Source: Sediminibacterium ginsengisoli (GTDB lineage: Bacteria; Bacteroidota; Bacteroidia; Chitinophagales; Chitinophagaceae). Taken from it: 64,000 bases of DNA. The position numbers and the translations under genes are program-made. Below are positions 9,740 through 18,222 of the stretch, piece by piece; within the stretch, counting starts at the first letter, position 1, and each line of letters opens with the position of its first letter. Location of the stretch: contig CAMDLR010000008.1 of the NCBI GenBank assembly GCA_945901845.1, positions 1 to 64,000 on the forward strand. Reading direction: 5' to 3'. The notes beneath the pieces were generated by a model. It worked only from the letters and a program-made list of their open reading frames with translations. It ran no database searches and was not told the DNA's origin.

Positions 9740-10513
9740 ATGGAATATTTATTCACGTCAGAGAGTTTGATTAGTTTTTTAGTACTCGTTATTTTAGAAA
9801 TAGTACTAGGTATTGATAATGTCATTTTTGTGAGCATTATCATGAACCGTTTACCAAAAGAAAAACAAAAAAGAGCCAGACTTATTTGGATGGCGATGGG
9901 TATATTAACGCGCTGTGCACTTTTATTTGGACTCAGCTGGTTACTTGCACAAAAAGGCATCACAGTACTTCGTTTATTTGGCAATGATTTAGATATTGCC
10001 AGTATTGTAATGCTTGCGGGTGGTTTATTTTTACTCTATAAAACAGTAAAAGAAATTCACCAAAAATTAGAAGGTGAAGCAGATGAAGCAGCGGGAATTG
10101 CCTCAAAGCCACTAGCCTTTTCTACTGCCATTTTTCAAATCATTTTAATTGATATGGTATTTAGTTTTGACAGTATCATTACGGCAGGTGGTACAGCAAA
10201 GCATATAGAAATTATGATTGCCGCTGTTGTTATTGCTATGATTGTTATGTTTTTATTTAGCACCCATATTTCAAGTTTCATTCACAAACACCCTACACTA
10301 AAAATGTTGGCTCTTTCGTTTTTAGTGATGATTGGCCTCGTATTAATTGTAGAAGGTTGGGATCCAAAAAATGCACATGAAATGCATTTAAAAAACTACG
10401 TTTATTTTGCGATGGCATTTTCATTTAGTGTTGAACTACTCAATATGCGCATGCGTAAAAAGTATGTGAAGCCGGTTAGCTTGAGAGAGCCTCAAATAAA
10501 AAGTGAAGATTAA
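9740..10513 (+). CDS. TerC family integral membrane protein
   Basis: 257 residues with about seven hydrophobic helices. The family signature LEIVLGIDNVIFVSII near the N-terminus and a second Asp-containing helix (IDMVFSFDSIITA, about residues 136-148) carry the conserved acidic residues of TerC/Alx proteins. TerC relatives are linked to tellurite resistance and, for Alx and MeeY/YkoY, to manganese export; this one's substrate is not known. No ter cluster surrounds it. It lies 9 bases after pyrD. A weak hairpin plus T-run at 10527-10551 may end the transcript. Confidence 0.88.
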   Translation: MEYLFTSESLISFLVLVILEIVLGIDNVIFVSIIMNRLPKEKQKRARLIWMAMGILTRCALLFGLSWLLAQKGITVLRLFGNDLDIASIVMLAGGLFLLYKTVKEIHQKLEGEADEAAGIASKPLAFSTAIFQIILIDMVFSFDSIITAGGTAKHIEIMIAAVVIAMIVMFLFSTHISSFIHKHPTLKMLALSFLVMIGLVLIVEGWDPKNAHEMHLKNYVYFAMAFSFSVELLNMRMRKKYVKPVSLREPQIKSED

Positions 10514-10526
10514 GTTGTAGACCAAA

Positions 10527-10551
10527 ACGAACAATCATTCGTAAGGTTTTT
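10527..10551 (+). terminator. Weak candidate terminator after pyrD-terC
   Basis: A 5-bp stem (ACGAA / TTCGT, 6-nt loop) is followed within 5 nt by six T. The stem is short, so this is tentative. Confidence 0.3.
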
Positions 10552-10567
10552 TGAAAAAGATACGGAC

Positions 10568-10597
10568 AAAAAAAGGTCTCACTTTTGGTGAGACCTT
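10568..10597 (-). terminator. Intrinsic terminator downstream of the HhH operon
   Basis: A perfect 10-bp stem (10573-10582 with 10588-10597, 5-nt loop) followed on the minus strand by a run of T at 10572-10568. It lies about 150 bases past the stop of the minus-strand gene ending at 10745. Confidence 0.75.
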
Positions 10598-10633
10598 AAT
10601 ATAAGCAAGCAATCGAAAAGAGACTTTTTTGAA

Positions 10634-10659
10634 AAAATGGGGTGTTTAGGCCTCATTTT
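10634..10659 (-). terminator. Second hairpin in the gene-free stretch 10514-10744
   Basis: A 9-bp stem with one G-T pair (10634-10642 with 10651-10659, 8-nt loop). On the minus strand it runs into six T. It could be an extra terminator for the same operon. I see no gene, RNA gene or promoter match in the rest of this stretch. Confidence 0.4.
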
Positions 10660-10744
10660 AAATGTCAATACTACACAATTTTTAGAAATTAACAAGTTTT
10701 TTTGATTTTTTTTGGTGCGCCCAGCCCAAGCAGCTTTAACCGCT

Positions 10745-11620
10745 TTATGCGATGAAAAAGAGCCGCCTTAGCGCGGCCATACTGGCCGCGCTAAGGCCCT
10801 CAAAATTTTCCAGCTCATCAAATGTTACAAAAGCTCCATTTTGTTGTCGCCACCGCACAATTGCCTGCGCCACAACTACTTGTAACCCAGCTTTTTGTAC
10901 CAACTGCAGCACTGATGCCTGGTTTAAATTAGACTTTGGCACACGGCCCACATCAAGGCGCAAATAAGGTGTAAGCGCCTGTAGTAGGCTATCTTTTACG
11001 CCATATACCTGTAAAATGTCTTGAACTTTCACAAAACCACCCTGTTTTTCCCGAAATCCAACAATCCGGGCCGCCAAAACTGGGCCAATGCCCTTAAGCG
11101 CCTCAAATTCTTGCACAGACGCGGTATTAATATCAATAGGAGTGGCCTGCGTATAAGCTGGCTTGTAGGCCGTAGCCCATGGCTTGGATGCGGTGTTTTT
11201 AATGGAGGTGCGAACATAAGGCGCCAAACGGGTGGCTAAGTCAGGCGGCATGCCCCATATTTTAAATAGGTCTTGACCAGATTTAATATACCCTCCTTTT
11301 GTGCGGTAATGTTCGAGTGTAGAGGCCAGCTTTACACTAAAGCCAAGTGATTGAAGCGTGGCTACAGAAGCCGTGTTGGGGTCAAAAACAAAAGGCGCCT
11401 TATGAGCCGCAACCTCTACAAATGCATCACGCATATACATCGTATCAATACCAAACTGTTCGAGCGCCAGTGGTATGAGCAAGTCTGGCTTTTGCTGCCA
11501 TAAAAATTTTGGAAGTACCAACACCATACCAATCATAACAAGCAAAACAAAGGCAGCCCATCTTTCTGGTTTAGAAAAATAAAAATAAGTACGCGGTTTA
11601 TTTGGATGGGATGCAGACAC
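10745..11620 (-). CDS. Helix-hairpin-helix (ComEA-like) membrane-anchored protein
   Basis: 291 residues. One transmembrane segment (about residues 20-42) follows a basic N-terminus, so the rest is probably periplasmic. Three ComEA-type helix-hairpin-helix units follow: FDPNTASVATLQSLGF (about 85-135), DINTASVQEFEALKGIGPVLAARIVGFR (about 165-215) and a degenerate NLNQASVLQLVQKAGL unit (about 230-285). Such repeats bind DNA backbone non-specifically; ComEA proteins pull DNA in during natural transformation. Competence is therefore possible but unproven. It is last in a minus operon, 8 bases after the MBL gene. Its final codons encode a strong hairpin (see 10765-10797). Confidence 0.8.
   Translation of the reverse strand: MSASHPNKPRTYFYFSKPERWAAFVLLVMIGMVLVLPKFLWQQKPDLLIPLALEQFGIDTMYMRDAFVEVAAHKAPFVFDPNTASVATLQSLGFSVKLASTLEHYRTKGGYIKSGQDLFKIWGMPPDLATRLAPYVRTSIKNTASKPWATAYKPAYTQATPIDINTASVQEFEALKGIGPVLAARIVGFREKQGGFVKVQDILQVYGVKDSLLQALTPYLRLDVGRVPKSNLNQASVLQLVQKAGLQVVVAQAIVRWRQQNGAFVTFDELENFEGLSAASMAALRRLFFIA
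10754..10797 (-). terminator. GC-rich hairpin inside the 3' end of the HhH gene
   Basis: A perfect 15-bp inverted repeat (10765-10779 with 10783-10797) with a 3-nt loop, followed on the minus strand by GGCTC and five T that are the final Leu-Phe-Phe codons. The stop codon is at 10745-10747. It looks like an intrinsic terminator or stability hairpin embedded in the coding sequence. Confidence 0.5.
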
Positions 11621-11628
11621 ATAGCAAA

Positions 11629-12405
11629 CTACAGGCTAATTTGAAGCCCGTCATAAGCCAAACAAATATTTGCGGGAAGTTCATTTGAAACAGCCGTATG
11701 ACTACCCAACTGATGAGAAATATGCGTCAAATAAACCCTCGGGATTTCAAGGGCATTGCCTAATTCTATGGCTTCTGATAAGGTAAAATGAGAAAGGTGT
11801 TTTTGTTTGCGCAGCGCATTAATCACAAGCACTTTAGAACCTTTTATTTTTTCCTGCTCCTGTGGTTCAATATAATTGGCATCGGTGATGTAGGTAAAAT
11901 CGCCCATTCTAAAACCAAGTACCGGCATTTTATGGTGTGCCACATGTATGGGCTGCACTTTTATATCCCCCACCATAAATGGATCACGGTCTATTCCTAT
12001 TATATTTAAATCTGGCACACCCGGATAACGGGTTTCTGTAAATGCATAATAAAAATCGCGCCTTATGGCTTCTTCGGTATTGGCACCCGCATAAATATAA
12101 ATGGGCTTTTTAGAAAAATGATTAAAAGCCCTAATATCATCTAGGCCAGCAATATGGTCTTTGTGGGGGTGGGTATATACAATAGCGTCTAAATGCTCCG
12201 TTTTTGAGCGGAGCATCTGGTACCTAAAATCGGGGGTGGTATCAATAACAAACCTCGTGGTTCCAGAAGAAACTAGAATGCTAGTTCTTAAACGGTTGTC
12301 TTTGGGATCTTGGGAACGGCAAACATCACAATGACATCCAATCATGGGTACGCCACTACTTGTTCCGGTTCCTAAAAAATTAATATTTAAAGTACCGTGT
12401 TGCAA
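11629..12405 (-). CDS. MBL-fold metallo-hydrolase (PhnP/RNase Z-like phosphodiesterase type)
   Basis: 258 residues. The N-terminus LGTGTSSGVPMIGCHCDVC, with a CxCxxC cluster, matches PhnP-like members, where the cysteines hold a structural zinc. The metal site HxHxDH is at H79, H81, D83, H84 (YTHPHKDHIAGLDD), with later His residues in VAHHKMP and LTHISH. PhnP cleaves cyclic ribose phosphates; relatives cleave other phosphodiesters, so the true substrate is open. The gene lies 3 bases after the 92-aa small protein and 8 bases before the HhH gene, so the three are probably one operon. Confidence 0.87.
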   Translation of the reverse strand: MQHGTLNINFLGTGTSSGVPMIGCHCDVCRSQDPKDNRLRTSILVSSGTTRFVIDTTPDFRYQMLRSKTEHLDAIVYTHPHKDHIAGLDDIRAFNHFSKKPIYIYAGANTEEAIRRDFYYAFTETRYPGVPDLNIIGIDRDPFMVGDIKVQPIHVAHHKMPVLGFRMGDFTYITDANYIEPQEQEKIKGSKVLVINALRKQKHLSHFTLSEAIELGNALEIPRVYLTHISHQLGSHTAVSNELPANICLAYDGLQISL

Positions 12406-12408
12406 ATT

Positions 12409-12687
12409 TTATGCAGCCACTTCGTTAATGGCTAGCTTTAAAACCGACTCGTATAATTTTTGAGATTCGAGTGTTAATTTATCGTACTCGATATTTAATT
12501 GTGGGATTAATTCAAGCAAAGTATTAATCCGTCCTTCTGTATTTAAAAACTTATTTAAGACTACAATTTTTTTGGATTCCAATAAACACCAGCCACTCTG
12601 AAAAGTTCCACGCTCATACCTTACCACATATTCAGATTCTCCTAAAATATCGCCTAACTTATCTAAATTGGTTTGTGTGTATTTCAT
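12409..12687 (-). CDS. Small uncharacterised protein
   Basis: 92 residues from ATG 12687; an open frame upstream to 12744 adds only a hydrophobic, unlikely extension that would span the promoter. No known domain recognised. It has a compact alpha/beta look (SEYVVRYERGTFQSGWCLLESKKIVVLNKF) followed by a helical C-terminus, and no signal peptide. It heads the three-gene minus operon with the MBL hydrolase and HhH protein and follows a well-formed promoter. Function unknown. Confidence 0.75.
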   Translation of the reverse strand: MKYTQTNLDKLGDILGESEYVVRYERGTFQSGWCLLESKKIVVLNKFLNTEGRINTLLELIPQLNIEYDKLTLESQKLYESVLKLAINEVAA

Positions 12688-12714
12688 AGTCAATAACAAC
12701 AAAAATTGTTCTAA

Positions 12715-12744
12715 CAAAAGTAAGCGACTATTCCACCATAACAA
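12715..12744 (-). promoter_or_regulatory. Promoter of the small protein-MBL-HhH operon
   Basis: TACTTTTG (12715-12722) with TTG (12742-12744) exactly 19 nt upstream: the best match to the Bacteroidota housekeeping sigma promoter in the window. ATG is about 27 nt downstream. Confidence 0.7.
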
Positions 12745-12770
12745 GATTTCAAAAAAAGTATTTATTCACA

Positions 12771-14336
12771 TTAATTGCCCTTTGGAACCATTTTTATGAC
12801 CGGTACAATCATTTCTTCTAAACTTATCCCCCCATGTTGAAAAGTATTTTTATAATAGCCTACAAAGTGGTTGTAGTTATTGGGATAACATAAAAATCCA
12901 TCTTCCTTTGCAAACACATAACTAGAGTTTACAGTTGGCACAGGTAAGCCTGCTTTTGTAGGATCTTTAAATGCTAAAACATCTTTTGCATCATAGTCTA
13001 AATTGCGACCATGCTTGTAGCGTAAATTAGCCGTGGTTTGTTTGTCACCCACAATTTTATTAGGGGTGTTTACACGCACACTTCCATGGTCTGTGGCTAG
13101 TACAATTTTAATTTTTTTATCCGCAATTTTTTTGAGCGCTTGAAATAAAGGACTGTGTTCAAACCAGCTTTTGGTAAGGCTTCGGTAACTAGATTCATCA
13201 CTTGCTAGTTCTTTTAAAACTTCCATTTCAGTTCTTGCATGACTTAGCATATCTACAAAATTATAGACAATAACACTCAGGTCATTTTGCAATAAATTGT
13301 GCATATTAGCTAGCAGCTGTTGTGCGTCTGCATGGTTCACGATTTTATGATAGCCAACGCGTAAGTCATCTTTTTTTAACTTGGCAAGATGTGCCCGCAT
13401 AAATGTTTCTTCAAATAAATTTTTACCCCCTTCATCATCGTCATTTTTCCACTCCTCCTTAAACTTTTTTTCTATATCAATGGGTAATAAACCGGAAAAA
13501 ATAGCATTTCTACAATAGTGGGTAGCCGTAGGTAAAATAGAGTAAAAAGTATCTTCCTCGAGCACCCTAAAATATTCTTGAAAAATGGGTTGAATGGCCT
13601 TCCACTGATCAAAGCGTAAATTGTCAATTAAAATAAAAAAAGTACTCGTTCCCTTTTCTACATGGGGCAGTACTTTAAACTGCAACAATTGATGACTCAT
13701 AATGGGTGCATGTGCAGCACCTGGCGCTACCCAGCGCTCATAATTTTTACTGATGAATTTAAAAAATGCAGCGTTAGCCTCCTTTTTTTGTGCTTGTAAA
13801 ATTTCACGCATTTCTGGGCTATCCGATTTCTCCATTTCGAGTTCCCAATACACCAGTTTTTTATAAATTTCCATCCACTCATGAAAATCCGGATTCTCCT
13901 GAAGCTGCATAAATAGTTTGGTAAACTCTTGTTGATAGGCGGCCGTAGTAGAAGCGGCTACTAGGTCTTTTTTGTCCATTATTTTTTTAAGACTCAGCAG
14001 CACCTGATTTGGATTTACGGGCTTAATCAGGTAATCGCTGATTTGCCTTCCAATGGCCTCATTCATGAGGTTTTCGGTTTCGTTTTTAGTGATCAATACA
14101 ACAGGTAAATGCGGGTGGTCCATTTTAATGCGGCTCAGTGTTTCAAGGCCACTCAAACCGGGCATGGTTTCATCCAAAAGCACTACATCAATAGCATTAG
14201 ATCCCAAATATTCAATGGCGTCATATCCATTGGTAAACGTAACTACTTCGTAGCCCTTTTGTGTTAAAAAGATTTGTTGAGATTGCAAGCTATCTACTTC
14301 ATCATCAACCCATAATATCCGTCCTAATTGCATCAA
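12771..14336 (-). CDS. porX: PorX-type response regulator with PglZ phosphatase domain
   Basis: 521 residues. A CheY-like receiver (1-120) has DD at 11-12, phospho-acceptor D55 (VVLLDETMPG) and K105. After a helical linker, residues about 200-515 form a PglZ/alkaline-phosphatase-like domain (IDNLRFDQWK, ILPTATHYCRNAIFSGL, VYNFVDMLSHAR, VLATDHGSVRV). This architecture is that of PorX, the response regulator partnered with kinase PorY that controls type 9 secretion genes; its PglZ domain is a metal-dependent phosphodiesterase on cyclic oligonucleotides. No porY or sigP lies in the window. It appears monocistronic, divergent from the HD gene. Start 14336 or the next ATG, 14333. Confidence 0.92.
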   Translation of the reverse strand: MMQLGRILWVDDEVDSLQSQQIFLTQKGYEVVTFTNGYDAIEYLGSNAIDVVLLDETMPGLSGLETLSRIKMDHPHLPVVLITKNETENLMNEAIGRQISDYLIKPVNPNQVLLSLKKIMDKKDLVAASTTAAYQQEFTKLFMQLQENPDFHEWMEIYKKLVYWELEMEKSDSPEMREILQAQKKEANAAFFKFISKNYERWVAPGAAHAPIMSHQLLQFKVLPHVEKGTSTFFILIDNLRFDQWKAIQPIFQEYFRVLEEDTFYSILPTATHYCRNAIFSGLLPIDIEKKFKEEWKNDDDEGGKNLFEETFMRAHLAKLKKDDLRVGYHKIVNHADAQQLLANMHNLLQNDLSVIVYNFVDMLSHARTEMEVLKELASDESSYRSLTKSWFEHSPLFQALKKIADKKIKIVLATDHGSVRVNTPNKIVGDKQTTANLRYKHGRNLDYDAKDVLAFKDPTKAGLPVPTVNSSYVFAKEDGFLCYPNNYNHFVGYYKNTFQHGGISLEEMIVPVIKMVPKGN

Positions 14337-14381
14337 TTGAAGGTATTTAGTTAAAAAACGCTCCGTAAATCTATTTCATTC

Positions 14382-14411
14382 TTTGCTATCGAACTTCTAT
14401 TTGTATTTTCG
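14382..14411 (+). promoter_or_regulatory. Promoter of the HD gene-lpxD unit
   Basis: TTTG (14382-14385), 18-nt spacer, then TATTTTCG (14404-14411), one mismatch from TAnnTTTG. ATG is 41 nt further on. Confidence 0.6.
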
Positions 14412-14452
14412 CAGTAGCTAATAAGTGGCAGTTTAACAATTTAACAACAGGC

Positions 14453-15667
14453 ATGGCAGCACCCAAAAGAAAAATCATCAACGATCCGGTGTACGGATTT
14501 ATCACCATCAATCATCCCCTGATTTTTTCAATTCTTGCCCATCCGTATTACCAAAGATTAAGAAGAATTACCCAAATGGCTATGGGTCAGCTCGTGTATC
14601 CGGGCGCCGTGCATACTAGATTTCACCATTCACTCGGCGCTTATCATTTAATGGGCAACGCGGTTAATGAATTAAGAAGCAAAGGCACAGAAATTACCGA
14701 AGAAGAAGAGATAGCAGTGAAGGCGGCTATTTTATTACATGATATTGGACATGGGCCTTATTCCCATGCACTCGAACATGTGGTTGTAAAAGGCGTGCAC
14801 CACGAAGCACTCTCGCTTCAAATCATGCACGAAATGAACGCCGCATTTGATGGTCAACTCACCCTCGCCATAGAAATTTTTACGGGCGCTTACCACAAAC
14901 CTTTTTTACACCAGCTCATAAGTGGACAACTCGATATGGACCGCATGGACTACCTCAGTAGAGATAGCTTTTTTTGCGGCGTCAGCGAAGGCGTGATTGG
15001 TTACGATCGTATTTTAAAAATGCTCGTCGTGGTAGATGGTCAACTTATGATTGAAGAAAAAGGAATTTATTCGGTCGAAAAGTTTTTAGTAGCACGTAGG
15101 CAAATGTACTGGCAAGTATACCTGCATAAAACAGTTTTATCTGCCGAAAAAATGATGGTTAAAATTTTAGAACGCGCGCGCAGTTTGTATACAAGTACCG
15201 ATGCAGCCATGCAAACACAGTCGGCGCTGGATTATTTTTTAGGTGCATTTACGGGTGTTATGGATTCATTTGGATTAGCGCAGTTTTGTGCGTTAGACGA
15301 CCATGATATTATGCATGCCATAAAGCGGTGGAGTGCACATCCAGACAAGGTTTTATCGCTTTTGTGTAGCCGTTTTTTAACACGTAAGTTATACAAAACA
15401 ACCATACAATCGGAACCATTTTTAGCAGCGACCATTGCAGCCAAACAAAAAGAAAGTTTAGCAACTTTTGAATTAGACCCTTCCGAAGTTGATTATGTTT
15501 GTTTCACCGGAGAAGCCACCAATACACTCTACCAAACCAAAGACGAACGCATCAATATTTTATTTAAAGATGGAAGTATTAAAGACATTTCTGCAATAGA
15601 CAATGCTTTAATTCACCAAAACTTATCTGCTGCCGTTAAAAAAAATTACATTTGTCAACTACTATAA
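14453..15667 (+). CDS. HD-domain phosphohydrolase (dGTPase/SAMHD1-like)
   Basis: 404 residues. Metal-site motifs TRFHHSLGAYHL (H59), LLHDIGHGPYSHALEH (H96, D97) and LDMDRMDYLSRDS are arranged as in dNTP triphosphohydrolases and SAMHD1-like proteins. It may hydrolyse nucleotides, but substrate assignment is inference. No signal peptide. Only 9 bases separate it from lpxD, so it probably leads the lipid A transcript; the same head position in other genomes would be worth checking, as it may link nucleotide levels to envelope synthesis or be chance. Confidence 0.88.
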   Translation: MAAPKRKIINDPVYGFITINHPLIFSILAHPYYQRLRRITQMAMGQLVYPGAVHTRFHHSLGAYHLMGNAVNELRSKGTEITEEEEIAVKAAILLHDIGHGPYSHALEHVVVKGVHHEALSLQIMHEMNAAFDGQLTLAIEIFTGAYHKPFLHQLISGQLDMDRMDYLSRDSFFCGVSEGVIGYDRILKMLVVVDGQLMIEEKGIYSVEKFLVARRQMYWQVYLHKTVLSAEKMMVKILERARSLYTSTDAAMQTQSALDYFLGAFTGVMDSFGLAQFCALDDHDIMHAIKRWSAHPDKVLSLLCSRFLTRKLYKTTIQSEPFLAATIAAKQKESLATFELDPSEVDYVCFTGEATNTLYQTKDERINILFKDGSIKDISAIDNALIHQNLSAAVKKNYICQLL

Positions 15668-15676
15668 TTTTCTAGC

Positions 15677-16726
15677 ATGCAATTCACTGCACAACAAATA
15701 GCCTTACTCGTTTCCGGTACCATCGAAGGTAATCCGGACACCACGGTTACTTCATTTGGTAAAATAGAAGAAGCTACAGCTGGGCAACTTTCTTTTTTAG
15801 CCAACCCTAAATACGAAGACTATTTATATACGACAAAAGCGTCCCTTCTTATTGTAAATGAAAACTTACAATTACAAAAAAACATAACGGCTACACTGGT
15901 GCGTGTTAAAGATGCGTATACCGCTTTTGCTACCTTACTTTCAACGTATCAAAATTTAAAAGCCCAGCAAAAAAAAGGTATTGAAACACCAAGTCATATT
16001 GCTTCAACTGCTTCGCTAGGCACCGATGTTTTTGTGGGCGCCTTTGCATACATAGGAGAAAATGTAACGATTGGAAACAATACCAAAATTTTTCCGGGTG
16101 CTTATATTGCAGAAAACGTTTCTATAGGAAACAACAGTACGGTACATGCGGGTGTGAAAATTTATGAAGATTGTGTGATTGGAAATGATGTGATCATTCA
16201 CGCCGGAACCGTGATTGGAAGTGATGGCTTTGGCTTTGCACCTCAACCCGATGGTAGCTATCAAAAAGTACCTCAAATTGGCAATGTAATTATTGAAGAT
16301 CAGGTAGAAATTGGGGCAAATACCGCAATTGATAGGGCCACAATGGGTTCTACTATCATTAAAAAAGGCGTGAAACTCGATAACCTCATTCAAATTGCCC
16401 ATAATGTAGAAATAGGTAGCCAAACAGTGATTGCCGCACAAACCGGCATTAGTGGCAGCACCAAACTAGGGCAAAAAATTATGATTGGCGGACAGGCAGG
16501 TATTGCAGGACATTTAACCATTGCAAACGGCGTTAAAATAGCGGGTGGTGCTGGTGTCACCAAAAATTTAGACGGTGAAGGAAAATCCTACGCAGGCTTC
16601 CCAGCCGAAGACGCCAAACAGTCATTAAAAACCCAGGTTTACACCAGACAACTACCAGAATTGGAAAAAAGGGTTAAAGAATTGGAAAAATTAGTGACAC
16701 AATTGCTTCAAAATGGGTCTAAATAG
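15677..16726 (+). CDS. lpxD: UDP-3-O-acylglucosamine N-acyltransferase
   Basis: 349 residues. Third step of lipid A synthesis: N-acylation of UDP-3-O-acyl-glucosamine from acyl-ACP. The N-terminal uridine-binding domain (about 1-100, [22 protein letters not shown]) precedes a left-handed beta-helix of hexapeptide repeats (about 105-310). The catalytic histidine is H242 (QIAHNVEIG). A C-terminal helix closes the trimer. The stop codon lies within a small hairpin (16716-16729). It is followed by lpxC/fabZ after 71 bases containing a separate promoter. Confidence 0.95.
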   Translation: MQFTAQQIALLVSGTIEGNPDTTVTSFGKIEEATAGQLSFLANPKYEDYLYTTKASLLIVNENLQLQKNITATLVRVKDAYTAFATLLSTYQNLKAQQKKGIETPSHIASTASLGTDVFVGAFAYIGENVTIGNNTKIFPGAYIAENVSIGNNSTVHAGVKIYEDCVIGNDVIIHAGTVIGSDGFGFAPQPDGSYQKVPQIGNVIIEDQVEIGANTAIDRATMGSTIIKKGVKLDNLIQIAHNVEIGSQTVIAAQTGISGSTKLGQKIMIGGQAGIAGHLTIANGVKIAGGAGVTKNLDGEGKSYAGFPAEDAKQSLKTQVYTRQLPELEKRVKELEKLVTQLLQNGSK

Positions 16727-16758
16727 ACCAAAACAGTGGTTTAACCACCCATAAATCA

Positions 16759-16766
16759 TATTTTTG
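16759..16766 (+). promoter_or_regulatory. -7 box of lpxC/fabZ
   Basis: TATTTTTG, a full TAnnTTTG match, 31 nt before ATG 16798. A GTGG-TTTA palindrome at 16736-16748 sits where the -33 element would be; it could be an operator or coincidence. Confidence 0.5.
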
Positions 16767-16797
16767 CGCTAGATTTTATCGAAATTAACATTCTAGC

Positions 16798-18213
16798 ATG
16801 GACCAACATTTTAACCCAGACAAGCAACATACCCTAGCAAGCTCTATTGGTATCAGCGGAACTGGATTACATACAGGCGCACTTGTAGACATGACCCTTA
16901 AACCTGCCAACCCAGGTTTTGGATTTCAATTTCAAAGAACCGACTTAGAAGGACAGCCTATTATCAAGGCCGATTGTGACTTGGTAACAGATACTAGCAG
17001 GGGTACTACTTTGCAAGTTGGCGATGCAAAAATTAGCACTGTCGAACATATTTTAGCAGCACTTGTGGGCATGGGTGTAGACAATGTACTCATCCAAGTA
17101 AACGGTCCAGAAATTCCTATTGTAGATGGTAGCTCGACTCCATTTATTGAGCTTATCGATAAAGCAGGTGTACTAGAACAAGATGCAACCAAACAGTGGT
17201 ATAGCATCGATGAAAACATTTTTCATTACGACGAAGATAAGCGTGTAGAAATGGTGGTGTTACCAGCACTTGATTATCAAATCACAACACTTATCGATTT
17301 TAATAGTCCGGTATTAGGAACGCAACACGCGGGTTTAAAAACCATCAAAGATTTTAGAACAGAAATTGCACCTTGTCGTACGTTTTGTTTTTTACACGAG
17401 CTGGAAGCCTTACTAGATAACGATTTAATCAAAGGTGGTGATATCAACAACGCCATTGTAGTAGTAGACAGGCCAGTTACTGATGATGAAATGACGAGGC
17501 TTGCAAAAGTATTCAAGCGCGAAAAAATTGAAGTAAAAAGCGAAGGCTATTTAAATAATTTAGAACTCCGTTTTCCCAACGAACCTGCAAGACACAAGCT
17601 ACTAGATATTATTGGTGACCTAGCACTTATTGGCTACCCTATCAAAGGAAGAATCATTGCGAACAGACCAGGTCATAGCAGTAACGTTGCTTTTGCTAAA
17701 AAAATTAAACAGTACATCAAAAAAAATAAACACGTTAAAGATGTACCGGTTTATGACCCTACTATTCCACCCGTACTGTCACTGGTGCAAATAGAAAAAA
17801 CATTACCCCACAGACATCCGTTTTTACTTGTAGATAAAATCATTGAATTAACAGACACGTACATTGTAGGTGTAAAAAATGTTTCCTTTAACGAATGGTT
17901 TTTCCCGGGCCACTTTCCAGGTAATCCTGTTATGCCAGGTGTGTTGCAAATTGAAGCACTCGCACAAACAGGCGGAATCCTTTGCATCAACTCCATGCCA
18001 GAAGGACTATACGATACTTACTTTTTAAAAATAGATAATTGTAAATTCAAACAAATGGTAAGACCTGGTGATACCATGGTTTTAAAATTAGAATTTACGG
18101 GGCCTATCAGAAGAGGTATCTGCGAAATGCGTGGCACCGTTTATGTAGGCGGAAAAGTAGCTACCGAAGCAGACCTTGTTGCGCAAGTGGTTAAAAGATC
18201 CGAAGCACTTTAA
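16798..18213 (+). CDS. lpxC/fabZ: Bifunctional UDP-3-O-acyl-GlcNAc deacetylase / 3-hydroxyacyl-ACP dehydratase
   Basis: 471 residues, a fusion typical of Bacteroidota. The LpxC part (about 1-310) removes acetate from UDP-3-O-acyl-GlcNAc, the committed lipid A step; zinc ligands H84, H266 and D270 and the conserved H293 (RPGHSSN) are present. The FabZ part (about 325-471) dehydrates 3-hydroxyacyl-ACP for fatty acid elongation, with H372 (FFPGHFPG) and E386 (LQIEALAQ). Joining the two puts lipid A commitment and fatty acid synthesis, which compete for hydroxymyristoyl-ACP, under one expression control. lpxA follows after 9 bases. Confidence 0.97.
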   Translation: MDQHFNPDKQHTLASSIGISGTGLHTGALVDMTLKPANPGFGFQFQRTDLEGQPIIKADCDLVTDTSRGTTLQVGDAKISTVEHILAALVGMGVDNVLIQVNGPEIPIVDGSSTPFIELIDKAGVLEQDATKQWYSIDENIFHYDEDKRVEMVVLPALDYQITTLIDFNSPVLGTQHAGLKTIKDFRTEIAPCRTFCFLHELEALLDNDLIKGGDINNAIVVVDRPVTDDEMTRLAKVFKREKIEVKSEGYLNNLELRFPNEPARHKLLDIIGDLALIGYPIKGRIIANRPGHSSNVAFAKKIKQYIKKNKHVKDVPVYDPTIPPVLSLVQIEKTLPHRHPFLLVDKIIELTDTYIVGVKNVSFNEWFFPGHFPGNPVMPGVLQIEALAQTGGILCINSMPEGLYDTYFLKIDNCKFKQMVRPGDTMVLKLEFTGPIRRGICEMRGTVYVGGKVATEADLVAQVVKRSEAL

Positions 18214-18222
18214 AACAAACAC

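Noticed and set aside
16016-16441. A 141-codon minus-strand frame opposite lpxD
   Set aside because: It is antisense to the hexapeptide repeats of LpxD and has no recognisable features.
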